DNA of 64,000 bases from Pterois miles (GCA_947000775.1 CAMQGK010000299.1:19585001-19649000), one strand, 5' to 3'. Positions 12,680-25,534 are shown, numbered from the stretch's first letter. The notes: a model not told the origin generated them from the letters alone. Numbers and translations are program-made.

Positions 12680-13020
12680 ATTAATCACACATTTATCTGT
12701 TCAAAATGTACCTTAAATGGAGATTTTGACTCGATTGATTGACTTCCCCAAACTGACTGGTGGGTCCCAGAGAACCCATTTACTTTCACATATCTGGAGG
12801 TCAGAGGTTAAGAGACCCCTTTGAAAATGGACATGGCAGTTTCCCTCATCAACATTTAGCACAGGTTTCATGACAAGCTGGTATGACATGGTTGGTTTCT
12901 TCAGTTTTCTAGTTTCGTGTCATACCAGTATCCTCACTCTAGCTCTAAAACTGAACCCGCTGCAGCCTCTGAAAGACAATAAAGTTTGTCGGGATCGTTG
13001 GTCTCGGATGGTTAATCCCT
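12680..13020 (+). repeat. Family A element fragment
   Basis: Contains GTTCAAAATGTACCTTAAA, TCTGGAGGTCAGAGGTTAAG and AAACTGAACCCGCTGCAGCC in the order of the 36961 copy. Confidence 0.8.
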
Positions 13021-13959
13021 CCGCAGTGGGGACTCTCTTGTGATCCTCCTGATTTTAGTGACTCAGCATCCTGAACCTGAAAACACAGCACAGCTTAACT
13101 GGTGGTCATAATCACTTCGGTGTGATTGACATGACATTCTCACAGTTACCTTCTCCTAATAATCTCCAGTGAGTGGGAGGTGGAAAAATATGATCCCTGC
13201 TGATTCACCACGTTATTACAAAAGTGGAAAATATTTTCTTATTCCCATCTGAGGTTTTTAATGGGCAGCAGTCCTTTTAATAGGTGAGGTGGGAGACACA
13301 AAACACAGTAACCCAAGCCGGGGTATCTGTGGCACGTGTTGTTGTGTACTCATAGCTCAAGACGGGACCGGTTGAAGAAACTATTTTTGAATCTACCCTT
13401 CCAGTGGAAGGTGAAACACAATATTTACCTGTCACGAACTGGGGACAGCTGCCTGTCTGCAAACTGTACACAGACGCATGCAAGCAGAAGTCAGGAGGAC
13501 AGCTATGAATCGTGGGAGTTAACGGAGCTGTAGGACGCTTCCATAAAGAGATGCGGCTGGTTTCTTGGAAGCTACAGAGAAATGACACTTCTGTTATTGC
13601 AGTCAGGGTTAATTTGGTCAAACCGACATTGAGTAAGAAAAGCATTTCAAAAGAGTTTACTGTAAGTTCACTGAGGGAAAGTCACCACAGAGGAAGACCA
13701 TTCATGTTCCCTGGAGAGTGCTCTGCAGCCCAGCAGAGGCTCACTTTAATCCAACATGTTCAGACTTGTAGATTTGTAATTGTCAGGGTCAACTTTTATG
13801 GCATGCACAACAAAAATGTGTCATTCAGCGAAATCATTTATGCTAAAAAAAAAAAAAAAAAAAAAAACCCTATCTAACAAAATGTCAGAATTTAAAAAAA
13901 AAAGAAAAGAAAAGGAAAACATCAAAAATGTCTGCAAAATGTCTCAGCTGGGAGTTTGG
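13021..13959. other. No gene; poly(A) run near 13844-13866
   Basis: Two overlapping open frames of about 120 codons on opposite strands (13277-13645 and 13512-13877) show no recognisable domain. A run of about 23 A follows. Confidence 0.4.
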
Positions 13960-14105
13960 AGTGTTGGATGGATGGATGGATTTTCTAGTTTTATATGATG
14001 GCAGAATCACTCTAGCTTTAAAACTGAGCCGCTACAACTTCTGAAAGGTTGATTGTATTAAAGTGTTATCAAAATGAGTGGCGTTAAAAACAAATTTACC
14101 TTAAC
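13960..14105 (+). repeat. Family A right-end fragment
   Basis: TTAAAACTGAGCCGCTACAA, then GAGTGGCGTTAAAAACAAAT and TTAACGCGTTAT match the right part of family A. A minisatellite is joined directly to its end. Confidence 0.75.
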
Positions 14106-14117
14106 GCGTTATCCGCG

Positions 14118-14448
14118 GTGCTGCGTTCACTGTCTCCAGTTCACCGTCAGGAGAGTTACTGTAGCAGCCGCCGTGCTGCGTTCACTGTCTCCAGTTCACC
14201 GTCAGGAGAGTTACTGTAGCAGCCGCCGTGCTGCGTTCACTGTCTCCAGTTCACCGTCAGGAGAGTTACTGTAGCAGCCGCGGTGCTGCGTTCACTGTCT
14301 CCAGTTCACCGTCAGGAGAGTTACTGTAGCAGCCGCGGTGCTGCGTTCACTGTCTCCAGTTCACCGTCAGGAGAGTTACTGTAGCAGCCACGGTGCTGCG
14401 TTCACTGTCTCCAGTTCACCGTCAGGAGAGTTACTGTAGCAGCCACGG
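14118..14448. repeat. 55-bp minisatellite, 6 units
   Basis: Unit starts at 14118, 14173, 14228, 14283, 14338 and 14393 give a strict 55-base period. Units contain GTGCTGCGTTCACTGTCTCC and TTCACCGTCAGGAGAG, the reverse complement of the core in the 10947 array. Units differ by single bases only. Confidence 0.97.
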
Positions 14449-15163
14449 CCTAATCTTCACAGGCCTTTAGGCTACGGTGGAAATACAGACAACAGTGGGC
14501 TGAAGGAACCTATAAGTTCCTTGAAAAGTAGTTCCAGGGATTAAAATGACCAGAAACGTCTTTGTAGAAACTCTGCTGAAGTAATAAGTTCCATGTACAG
14601 ATTTTAAATTTGCAAAATGACAGCTCTAGTATCAGATCTGTATTGAATCTGATATCTGATGTGGGGTTGGCAGTAGAAGTTACTTATTCTTTTCACATTC
14701 TACCTTATTATTATATATATATTATTACACATTTCTGTTGCATCCATCAACCAGATGCTGCAGATAAACTTCATTGTGTTGAGGGTGTCATGTGGAGGCC
14801 TTGCAGCAGCAGAGACCTTGTGATGAAGGCTGACCTTTCCTTGTGAGCCGGTGAACACACAGCGCTCTGCCGGCCGCGCTGCCATGAACTGCAGGAGAGC
14901 TGACGTAGGCCGGCGTCCGGCCTGAGCCCAGCGGCCGGCTGCCTGTAAACAGCTCCTGCCCTGAGTCACCGCGACTCTCCCACAGCAGCTGGTTCCACCT
15001 ATTGTTCCTCGCTCCCGGAGAGAGCGTCACAGCCCACACAGCGACACCTCTCAAGGGTGTCCCCGGAGCGACCCAGAGCACCTCGTTCACACAATTCATC
15101 TCAATCTGTCACGAAAAAGGGACCCTGAATGCGTAATGGAGAACTCCACGACGAGTTTCACTG
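14449..15163. other. No gene; GC-rich 14800-15130
   Basis: Contains GC-rich sequence just before a GC-rich minisatellite. A minus-strand open frame of 103 codons (14788-15099) has no recognisable domain. Confidence 0.35.
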
Positions 15164-15835
15164 AGCTGAGCGACTCCGAGCGACTCCGAGCGGCTCCTGC
15201 CGGCTCCTAGCGATTCCTGCCAGCTCCTAGCGTCTCCTACTGGCTCTTGCCGGTTCCTGCCGGCTCCAGCCGGCTCCTACCGGTTCTTGCCAGCTCCTAG
15301 CGGTTCCTAGCGGTTCCTACCGGTTCCTGCCGGTTCCTGCCGGCTCCAGCCGGCTCCTACTGGTTCCTGCCAGCTCCTAGCGGTTCCTACCGGTTCCTGC
15401 CGGCTCCTACTGGTTCCTGCCGGCTCCTAGCGATTCCTGCCAGCTCCTAGCGTCTCCTATTGGCTCCTGCCGGTTCCTGCTGGCTCCAGCCGGCTCCTAC
15501 TGGTTCCTGCCAGCTCCTAGCGGTTCCTAGCGGTTCCTAGCGGTTCCTGCCGGTTCCTGCCGGTTCCTGCCGGTTCCTGCCGGCTCCAGCCGGCTCCTAC
15601 TGGTTCCTGCCAGCTCCTAGCGGTTCCTACCGGTTCCTGCCAGCTCCTAGCGGTTCCTGCCGGTTCCTGCCAGCTCCTAGCGGTTCCTAGCGGTTCCTAT
15701 CGGTTCCTGCCGTTTCCTGCCGGTTCCTGCCGGCTCCAGCCGGCTCCTACTGGTTCCTGCCAGCTCCTAGCGGTTCCTACCGGTTCCTGCCAGCTCCTAG
15801 CGGTTCCTGCCGGCTCCTAGCGGCTCCTTCCGTTG
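15164..15835. repeat. 10-bp minisatellite, about 67 units, with higher-order structure
   Basis: Degenerate 10-mers of the form CGGTTCCTGC / CGGCTCCTAG run without break. A 60-base higher-order block (CGGCTCCAGC, CGGCTCCTAC, TGGTTCCTGC, CAGCTCCTAG, CGGTTCCTAC) recurs, for example from about 15341, 15581 and 15731. The plus strand is pyrimidine-rich. Confidence 0.95.
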
Positions 15836-18600
15836 ATCATGACGGCACACTGCACGGTCAGCCGTACTTCTAAAGCTATATAATAAGTTGATTTTCTCTT
15901 TCGATTCCACTGGCCTTTACCTTTGAATATAAAGTATGATACTCACCATTTATTTATGTTTGCAGTCACAAACCAAAATTGCAATTCTGTTCCGATAATC
16001 ATCAGTAAAGTGTGATTCTACAGCAGTTTGGGAAGCTGTTGTTTGTCAACTGTTGAAAACCGCACCCTGTTTGACCCCAGCAGTCTGCATGTTGCCACTG
16101 TTTTTACTGTTTTTCCGTAGTCGCTGAGGAACGCTATTACAGGAAATTTGCGGGAGGATCTGAATCTGGCCCTTCCTTCTATCTTTTTTTTCCTGAAGTT
16201 AGGAAGGCCCTCTGTATATTTAGATCACAGCTGTCCACCATGGAAATATTCAAGGCCCTGAATGGCTCATGGAAGTTGAGCGCGACCGAGGACATAACAT
16301 AAACTCACTCAGATCCAAACAGGGCTGGACGGCCGGTGGTTTTAATGCAGACGCTGATGAGACGAAACCACCTTCTCAGATGTGACTGACGCTTTTTTTC
16401 ACTGTCATACATTGAGTTTGTCAGAAGCTGTGGTCGTAGAGAGTAATTTATATTGGTTGTTTGAACCTGGGCTGGTGACGTTAGTTTGTTTGGGACTAAA
16501 CAATTTGAGGATGTTAAGCTTTAAGGATTGTAAGCATTTCTTTTTTAAATGTTTTTTTTTTTTTACCATAACGTAAGACGTGATTATGAACTCATAACGA
16601 AGATTAATAGATTAGTGTGATGACAGAAAATTAATTTTAAATAATTAAATAAAATTTTATTAATACTTTACCCTTAAAAATAACCCAATTAAACACTCAT
16701 TCTACCCACTAACACTTTAAAGTTTCTTTAAACATTTATCTGTTACGTTTGTGAATATTTATCAGTTACTTTTCCAGAACTACAGGAACCACTCTTCATT
16801 TAAAAAAATATTTAAAAGAAACTACATTGCGTATAAAGCTGGTTGCTGACAGGACATTTAAATGGCAGTTTTTTAAATGGTTTAAAGAGATCTAAAGTAA
16901 TGGCACAATTACCCTAAAGCTCCAAAATTTGAATGTGTAGGTAACAGACTTATTAATTTTCCTCATTTTTTTTCAATACCAAGTAGGACAGTCATAATTT
17001 GGTTGGTGCCATTTTCCAGTACACAGACTAAACAACAGAGCTTCAGCTGACGTTCATTTAGAAAAAATAATTGATTAATTTTGAAGTAAACAGCCTCTCC
17101 ACTACAAACCTGCTACAACGTATCCCGGTATCTCTTCAGCATGTTCACATGAACGAGGTGGTGTTTACAGCATCTGACCAATCACAAACATGGACAAGTC
17201 GACTGAGAGCCGAGCAGCACATTTAACAAAGGAAGAGCAAACTATATGAGACAAATATGAAGAAATTAAACACATAATCCGGACTAAAAGTAACACAGTT
17301 GAAGCTGCTAAAGGCAGGAAGGTGAATGATCTGTGAATGTGTAAATTAACACATATTTATTCAAAAGTCAGATATAGTTGTCTAGAATTTAGTCTTTAAT
17401 GCACATTTTTTTGCATATTTTTAGATTAGAATTATTAATATACTTAATTTTTCTGTAATATGCACATTATCATTCACTTTATGTACATATTATGATATGT
17501 ATATACCTGTCACTGTAAATACGACTCCTCAGTGTACACAGTATATAAATACCTCCACATATATACATGTTGTCTTTGTTTACCATATACAAAAACAGCA
17601 TTGTTTACACTAACACTTGACTTGTATACAGACATTTGATATTTATTTTGTATTCTTTATTCTCTTATTTCTGTTCTAAGTATATTGAGAGAGCTGCATT
17701 AAAGACTGACAAATGTTCGGTATTGTTATGAGAATTAAATAATAGAAAGAGAAACAGAAAGACAGTGATCATTAATCTTCATGGTTTTTAATAGCTGACA
17801 GCTACTCTGAACCATCAACTGCTCCTCATCACTTCCAGAGCCTCCCGCCTGGGATTTCCCACCGAGCCTCCACGCTGCCCTGACCTCGGTAACGTGCACG
17901 TTCCCCGCAACCAGCTGTCATGTTCCTCGTGTGAAACAGCTGTGTGAGGGGAAAAAAGGGTGAGACGGACGGGAGACAATAACTGTTGGAGGGCCGACGT
18001 CCGTTTTTAGACTCCGCTGACCCGTTTCCAGTGTCGTCCAGAGATTCCAGAGGAGCTGGGAGTGTTTGAGCCGCTGCTGCAGGAAGGGTAGGACAACTGC
18101 GCCGCAACCTGAAACTCCATCAAAGAGCCTCTGAAAATAACATTTTCATGCTCTTGTAATAGAGGTGTTTTTATGCAAGGGTTAGTGAGGCTTCCTGTAA
18201 TTGTCCATCATGCTCCTGTTACCATGACTGAGCAACATTGAGTGTGATTTACAACTGGTGAACACAAGTGAACTATGAACGTTAAGCTTCCTGAACATCC
18301 TGTAGAAACTGAAGACAGATGTTAGAGGACAAACCTAAAATGCTTCTGGCTCAGAAACTTTCAACATTATGACAAAAGAAACCATTGTTAAAAAACTAAG
18401 CAAATATACTTTATATACTGTATGGTCCAATATTGGTTTAAAAGGCACCAAGAAATGTGTCACTATATTATTTTGTAAACCTAAGTTTTAAGGGGGATAC
18501 ATAGGGGATGACATGCAGCAAAGTGTCCCAGGCTGGATTCAAACCCGGACCTGCAGTAGCGAGGACTCAGCCGTAGTACATGGGACGCCTGTCCGACCTA
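15836..18600. other. No gene recognised in 2.8 kb
   Basis: AT-rich from 16600 to 17760. A GC-richer patch at 17820-18110 has a 92-codon minus-strand open frame without known domains. No splice-bounded conserved exon seen. Confidence 0.35.
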
Positions 18601-19065
18601 GTGAGCTAAAACAGTCCCCTGTAGAGAAGCTAGAAAACCTCAAGAATCCATTGGTACCAATCGCGTCATGCTAGTTTGGAGGGAAGAAGGCTAAATAACA
18701 CTCCGAACTTGTACTAAATTTCTGGCAAGGAAAAACTCTCATGTCCATTTTCAGGTTTCCCTTGACCACTTTGCATATTTTTTATGCTAAAGTCAGAACC
18801 TGTGAGGGTTTCTGGACAATATCTGCCATTGTTTTGTGTTGTTAATTGATTTCCAATAATAAATATAAACATACATTTACATAAAGCAGCATATTTGTTC
18901 ACTCCCATGTTGATAAGAGTATTAAATACTTGACAAATCTCCCTTTAAGGTTCATTTTGAACAGATAAAAATGTGATCTATTTGTTATTAATTGCAATTA
19001 CCATAAACAATCATGCGATTTATCATGACTAAATATTTTGATTGATTGACAGCCCGAAAGATTAC
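18601..19065 (-). repeat. Family A element copy
   Basis: Minus orientation: GGTACCAATCGCGTCATGCT, GTCAGAACCTGTGAGGGTTT, ATACTTGACAAATCTCCCTT and a terminal TTGATTGACAGCCC. It keeps the uninterrupted TTGACAAATCTCCC site that is split in the 61694 copy. Confidence 0.85.
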
Positions 19066-19784
19066 ATTTTATGATCACGCCATAACATTCCTTCGTTGAA
19101 CAATCATACTTAAAGACATCGTAATGTAAGTCCGTGCAATCTGTGTACGTTAGCTGTTAGCTTTGTTATTTAGCCAAGCAGGACTGTACTCCCCGGCTGC
19201 TAACAGCTCTTGTTAACCCACTCTCCTGCTGATTTCAACACAGATTTGTAGTTCACAGTGTAGCATTATCAGGGAAATTTTCTGTCGTTCTTGAAACGAC
19301 GGGACACTTTTGGTCCTGAGTCCTGGTGTCTACAGTGCTGCAGAAAAAGGAGTACTGTCATGTTTCTGAGTTTTGGCTTTGACTTGGTACTGCACATCGG
19401 TTTTCATGACATCCCGAGCTTCACATATTAGTACCTTATTGTCAAAAGATTTTATTTAAGTCCTCATTTATCTGGTTCGCTATTTTGACCAGCAGCTTTG
19501 TGAGGAAATAACTGTTTGTATTTGTCGTGAAGATCAAAAGGAGCACATGGAGAAACGACCGGCATCCCCACGATCACAGAAAACATCACAGGTCAGACCA
19601 GGGAGGTCGAAACAGATGAAGAGTCACAAGGTCAAAGGTCAGCTGTCCTGTGCAAGTTCAAAACTACCGTTAAGTCTTTGTTTGAGACCAGTTCCTGCTC
19701 AAATCATCACCCTCTAGCTGCTGACACAGCAGGTCTGACTGGAGCCCATCGTAGGATCGTAGGAAAACCAGACCTTGACAAAAT
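19066..19784. other. No gene recognised
   Basis: Ordinary sequence with no ORF of note. Confidence 0.4.
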
Positions 19785-20250
19785 CCAAAATAATACATAC
19801 ATAATTAATGACCCAATAAATAAATAAATGAATGTCATAAATGTAGAAGAAATAATATTTATAATGAATGTACCCAATAATTAATTGATAAAATGTGACA
19901 TAAATTGATATCTCACTCTTAATTTTTCTTTATTTACTGCATCTTATTTATTTACCCTTCTGTTTAATATTTCCATTTATTTATTTTTAATTCATTTTTC
20001 CATTCATTTATTTTTTTATATTTTATTTAATTATTTTTGCACTTGTATTTATTTTATTATTTTCCTTTTGCAGTATCACCCCTTATTTATTTCTGTATCC
20101 TTTTCTTTATACATTTCGCATTTCTGCCTCATTATGCAAATGAGGGGAATGTCAAATATATTTTTACATAAATAAGTACATAAATTTAAAAGGAATATAA
20201 AACTAAATCCACAAAACAATAAATCATTTAATTCACAGTGTAAACAACCA
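19785..20250. mobile_element. Family B foldback element, copy 3 (shortened)
   Basis: Left arm TAAATGTAGAAGAAATAATA, TAATTGATAAAATGTGACAT and the central CTCATTATGCAAATGAGG are present. The right arm is mostly lost. Confidence 0.65.
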
Positions 20251-20764
20251 AATTATATGCAAATTTAAAATCTTTCTCTCCCGCTGACACTGATCCTGTG
20301 TTGTACCAGGTTGCGTTTGTCTCTGGCTGTGCCTTGAGGCAGTGCGTCTGAATAACTATCACGTTTCAGATAAGTAGAAGCCACAGAAGTCACTGTCAGG
20401 TAGGATTTCCCTTCAAGGAAAAAAGGAAGAAAGATGGACCGTTTACGCTTAAGGCTTGACCCTGTTTCTAATGTCGGGTTGCTGATCACATGTGGACACG
20501 CTTCAGGAGATTTGTGGGACAGAACTGACGAACACAAGCTAAAAGTCAGACCTCTGACGGCAGCCAGTCATATGTGCTCTGCTTATCAAATGCTTTTATT
20601 ATGTCAAACATCCAGGAATCTTCCATTTGTGGAAACGATGTATGTCAACACAGTTTGAGGCAACTAACTTAAACATTAGTATTTTTTCTTCTTCACTACA
20701 TTTCATTATAGTCTGTCCTCTAAACAGACTGTTGACTCTGAATCAACCTGCAAGTCAAAGCAGC
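20251..20764. other. No gene recognised
   Basis: Short open frames on both strands without family features. Confidence 0.4.
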
Positions 20765-21215
20765 TAGACGATACACCTATCTCCTTATTCAATACTATCA
20801 GGATACTTGGGTGCAGATTTGATATGTATTGCCATTCGATATTATGATTTATTGTGATGTTTGTTGACTTTTTTAACACTAGACCATGGGGAAAAGGTGA
20901 ATTATGCACTTCTAGGGACTTTTACTTTGAAAATATCTAAATTAATCCAGTAAACATTTTCAACATGTCTGTAGTCAGAGATGTCCTGAAGTCAAATATA
21001 TCAGGATCATTGTCAGGAATTATTGATTACAGTTTTTATCCATCAACCCCAAAATCAAAGAATAAAGACATTTCCCTCACAGATTAGTGGGATTTTCTTT
21101 TCAATTTATAAGGGACATGTAATGTTTTATACTCCTGCTGAATATAATCCATCAATCTGATTTCTGTGGCTGCATTTTGTAGATCCAGTTCCCTTTAACA
21201 CCTTATTTTGAAAAC
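20765..21215 (+). repeat. Family C dispersed element (uninterrupted copy)
   Basis: Runs from CACCTATCTCCTTATTCAAT through GGTGCAGATTTGATAT and AACACTAGACCATGGGG to CCCTTTAACACCTTATTTTG. The same sequence occurs reverse-complemented at 23475-24870, where it is interrupted. The empty target site GTATTGCCATT lies at 20826-20836. Confidence 0.85.
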
Positions 21216-22819
21216 CAGACGTAGTCCCAGGTGTCTACTTCCTCTAACTCCTCCAAGGTGGTCTCTAGCTCTCCGTCAGCTCCGTTCTCTTTATCCATCC
21301 ATGTTCAGCTCCATCGGGGCCCTTTGAATGTATTTAGCATAAATGTAAGTATATGGCGCTCTACAGTCGTAGTCGTGGTCCAATGGACCGACACTACGAC
21401 TGTAGAGCGACGGCCGGCCGGACTGCATGTTACCGCCGTACGATGACGTTTCCCGTCCGTGACAGAGTTAGAGTGCAGCTTTAGCCGTGATGTCTAGCTC
21501 TGCTTTTCCAAAGTGTTTCCCTCCTTTACTGGATATGTAGTGTTTACCAGGCTGGATTTAACGTGGAGGTCGGATCCACGCCCACCCTCCAACGTTTTAT
21601 ACTTTCTCATTTTTGGCTGTTTGAGATTTGTTTTGGTTTACGGATACGGAACAGATATGACGTCACGTTACCAGACTACAACAATAAAAGCGGTCATTTC
21701 CTTCAACCTCCACATAGACTCAAATAAAGCAAATATATTGAAAAAAATTCACAATAAATAGATGAATATTTTTGCCCCTTCCCTACAAGTCAGTCCCTCT
21801 GCATTTTGGTGACTCAGCAACATTTAAAATGACCCACGGCTATGGAGCTCCTGCCAAAGAGTGGTTGTTTTTGGGACTGGCAGAGATAACTGCTCTCGGG
21901 TATTTCTTCATTCAGTTCCGAACAGATTTGTGTCAGTCCACAGAGCACATAACAAGCTGAGCTGCTGAGCCCAGGAGGCCAACGCTGCTCTCACAGCAAA
22001 ATGTTTTGCATCAGTGTTAAAGGTCCACAACTTCAGCCGAGTGCATATGGTTTTGAAGTATGTATCCCAGGTCACCCAGTGGAAAAGTACCAGCAGCCCA
22101 TGTTGATCTGCAGAAAAGGCTGACAGGCCGAAGGAGACCTGGTTAATTTCCATAAACATGCTAAAATAGCTGCCTGACAGCAAAGGAACAAAGATATCTC
22201 CAAGTAGTTCCTGCCACATGGCACGCAGTGACCAAGGAAAAGTAATTACATGAAAATATCCGTCACATATCACAGAGTACTTTCAGTGAAGCCTGTCAGG
22301 GATCTAGCTTCCAGCCTGCAGACCTCTGTGCAAACGGTTGGTTTTACAACGTTACGTTGCTTGAGATTAGAAATGGTCAGTTCAGGTGGCAGCAAACTAG
22401 CAGAAAATATCATGAAATAAGTGCTAAGCATGAAATGCTACATTTTAATCCACAGTTCAGTGTTACATGCTGACTACAGAAGTACAAACATGGGTTTATT
22501 TTATATCTCACCAGAAACCTTTGTTTTCTTTTTTTTAATATTTTGCTGCCTTCAGATGAAACCTGTGAGCTTGTGGTAACGACACAGGAAGTCTTGTACA
22601 TCATATACTTGACGTTCAAGTGGTCGTAAGAATCGCTGCTAGGCAACGGCAACATGGACGCTACTGTTAGCGTCTAAAAGCAACCCATTTTGCATTTCTG
22701 CAAACCACAAGTATGTTGAATGTTGATGTTCCTGAACCCAAAATAGGTTTCATAAATACGTTTCATATCAGCTATGTATCATGCATGCAGAAACACAATG
22801 CCACAGGGTTAATGTTGTG
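21216..22819. other. No gene; non-repetitive stretch, possible conserved noncoding DNA at 21770-22340
   Basis: 21770-22340 shows no repeat family and holds AT-core homeodomain-type (GTAATTACATG) and SOX/TCF-like (GAACAAAGATATC) motifs. A minus-strand 121-codon frame (21908-22273) has no known domain. A CNE is only a possibility. Confidence 0.25.
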
Positions 22820-23240
22820 AAATGATTGGTTAGGTTTAGGCAACAAAACTACTTGGTTAAGGTGAGAAAAAAGGTCATGGTTTGTGTTGAAATAATCATG
22901 AAACAACACAATGCAACAAAACCACTGTAGTTGGGTTAAGGAAAGAACTGTACATGTTTGAGCTTAAAACTACGACATTTGTACAGTGAAAATGACTCCA
23001 CATATAGTGGTCTCTTGGATGAAAGTCTGGTTTGTTGGACCCATCCGACTCCCATCCCGCCGACCTGGTGTCTCTCTTCACTCTTTAAACTACCTCACTT
23101 GCTCTTACCGAATGCAAAAACGTCAACATTCAGTGCATCCCTGGTTTGCAGAAATGTCCCAATGCCAACATTTTTGCAGGCAACTGGGTCGCTAAAAGCC
23201 ACCGAGGCTAGCAATTTAGCAAGCTAGCCAACAAGGTAAT
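22820..23240 (+). repeat. Family E dispersed repeat
   Basis: GGTTAGGTTTAGGCAACAAA, ACTACTTGGTTAAGG and GTTTGTTGGACCCATCCGAC are shared with 32180-32900, 40860-41080 and 41637-41655. Confidence 0.6.
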
Positions 23241-23474
23241 GTAATGCAGGACACAGAAGACATAAGACATAGACATAATCACAGAAGAAAAAGATGAGGT
23301 CATTGCGAAAATATCATTTTCTTTAGACATGTAATAAAATTACAAAGAAACACTGGTGAACTCTGAGCTTTCAGAAATGTTCCTCTGAGGACCAACATCT
23401 GTATCAGCCAGTATTCATCTTGTTTACTGCAATCAGTCTATCAGCAAGTAAGGTTACAATTGCTAGATCCGTTT

Positions 23475-24870
23475 TTTCAAAATAAGGTGTTAAAAAAGGG
23501 AACTGTATATACAAAATACATCTATGGAAATCAGATTGATTGGATTATATTCACCAGTAGTTTAAAACATTACATGTCCCTTAAAAAGAAAATACTAATA
23601 AACTAATCTGTGAGGGAAATGTCTTTATTCTATGATTTTTGGGTTGCTGGATAAAAAATGTAATAAACATACATGCTAAAAAAATCTAACATTTTTACTG
23701 GATTTATCTAGAGATTTTCTAAAATAAAAGTCCCTAGAAGTGTCTGATTGAACTTTTATCCCATGGTCTAGTGTTAAAAAAGTTGACAAAAATAAGTTGT
23801 AATATTGAATCACAATACTTAAAGGTGATGTAAAGGAAATTCAGAGATTTGTTTCTAAACACGCACTGTAGCCTCCTGAACATGACCCCTCCCCAGCACT
23901 GTATAACAACCACAGTGTGTTAGCATCAGTGCACTCTCCTGCTCCATCACGACGTACTGCATTCACTACAACTTATCGTCGCTAGCTAGCTTTACCTTCA
24001 TCGACACCACCCCACAAATGCATCTTCTCTCATCACAGTGTAGCAGTCCTTAACATGACCCCAGCCGTCTTCAAAGAGAAGCCCAGCAAAGAGATGACAG
24101 TTATTTTGCTCAGTCGGTGGAGAGTCACTCATTTCTTGGTGGTGTGTTCGAGCACCATGACGGGGTGGAGGCATTTTCAGCACTTTATTTGTAGGACTGT
24201 TTTTGTATTTGTGTGTTTTTATGACTGTAATCCATCCCATGTCCTGTGTATATTTATTCTTTTTCTGTAAGCTTAAAACGAAGAGAAAATGAGAAAGAGT
24301 CAGAGTATGGAGTACCAGGGCCACGAATGTCTCAGAGACTACCAGGACCAACAAAGCAAGCACTTGCTCGCTGGTCATGGCGCACCGCCTTGGAGGAAAT
24401 GCCCCCAGCCAGGGAGAGGTCCCACTTTGGGCTGCATTCCTGAACAACCCATCTCTGAGAAGACCGGACCCCCGCATGACGGGGGCTGTTACCGGCCTCA
24501 CACTGTCCACCGGCTGAGCCTCAATCAGAAGGACTCGAGCAGCACCGGGCAAGCAGTCTTCTATACGCTGCATTTCCCCAATCCGCCCATTTGACTGGAT
24601 TCAGCTCTGGACTCGCCGCCACTGAGGGAATCCTGATAGGCTGCCCCTTTCCCGCCCTTTGGTTCAGCAGACACGCCCCCAGCATCTACTTTTCCATGAT
24701 TTTGAAAGATAATTTTCTATACTTTTATTTTTTTCTGTGGTGTGACAAACCCAGAATGCATACTTATATTTGCTTCACACAGCCTTTAAAAATCACAATA
24801 CACATAAATCGGCACCCGCGTATCATGATAGTGTCGTATGAAGAGATCGGCGGGTCGTATCATTGTTGAT
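23475..24870 (-). repeat. Family C element, inverted copy interrupted by an insertion
   Basis: Reverse complement of the 20765-21215 copy: CAAAATAAGGTGTTAAAAAA at the left, CCATGGTCTAGTGTTAAAAA in the middle, and CGGCACCCGCGTATCATGAT after the insertion. The two halves join seamlessly if 23819-24790 and one 11-bp repeat are removed. Confidence 0.85.
23819..24790. mobile_element. 972-bp non-autonomous DNA transposon nested in family C
   Basis: Flanked by a perfect 11-bp direct repeat AATCACAATAC (23808-23818 and 24791-24801), absent as a duplication from the empty-site paralogue at 20826-20836. The ends are inverted repeats: 23819-23840 and the reverse complement of 24768-24789 match in 17 of 22 positions, starting TTAAAGG. 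No transposase is visible; open frames inside (about 191 codons minus, 101 plus) show no recognised domain. A 9-11-bp duplication is unlike hAT (8 bp) or Tc1 (TA) and would suit a Mutator-like element, which is inference. Confidence 0.8.
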
Positions 24871-25534
24871 TTGTCATAAAATTTGGTGCAAACATTCATG
24901 TTACCCACAGGGTGAATTTTGACTTTGGTAATGTTTCCTGTAGCAGCAGCATCATTTTTTTAATCTCCCTCCTCTTTTGGTTTATGTCCATGTAAGACTA
25001 CGCTGAGCCATTTTACAGATGATGTAATGTGGAGTCATACAAACAAAGCAGCGACTCAGTGCTCGTCTCAGAGGAGACTCTCAGCTGAAGACACAAGCCG
25101 CTCTATTGATGAAAGAAGAAGAGGAGCTTGTCTTTCCTCTCCTCCTTATCTCAGGATGCATCTCAGGCCTCTTTTAATACCTGCCATCCTGATTAGATGT
25201 GGGAACAAAAGCTCTGTGCCATCCTTCCTCCTCTAATTACATCACCTGGATTTATATTGATCGTCATGAGATTGAATCAGATGCTTGTAAATAGATTCAG
25301 ACTTAACTAGTCAGTGGATTTTCAAGAAAGCAGAGGAATTTGTGGGTTTTAAGTGTTGTACAGCAGGTGTACTCATCTGGTAGCAAGTCTGTCATGTAGA
25401 AATTATAATTTATGATCCTACTGTTGAATTCAACACCAGCAGAGAAAACTAATACAAGAAATCTTACCAAGTGTGTGCTAACATGCCAGTGTAAGCATGC
25501 TTACTAATATAATATGCCGGTGTTTAGTGCAAAC
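24871..25534. other. No gene recognised
   Basis: Ordinary sequence; a 69-codon open frame shows no family features. Confidence 0.4.

Noticed and set aside
21908..22273. 121-codon minus-strand frame
   Set aside because: No family resemblance, no splice context; better explained as chance or noncoding DNA.
23998..24594. 191-codon minus and 101-codon plus frames as a possible gene
   Set aside because: They lie inside the 972-bp nested transposon, overlap each other on opposite strands and show no recognisable domain.
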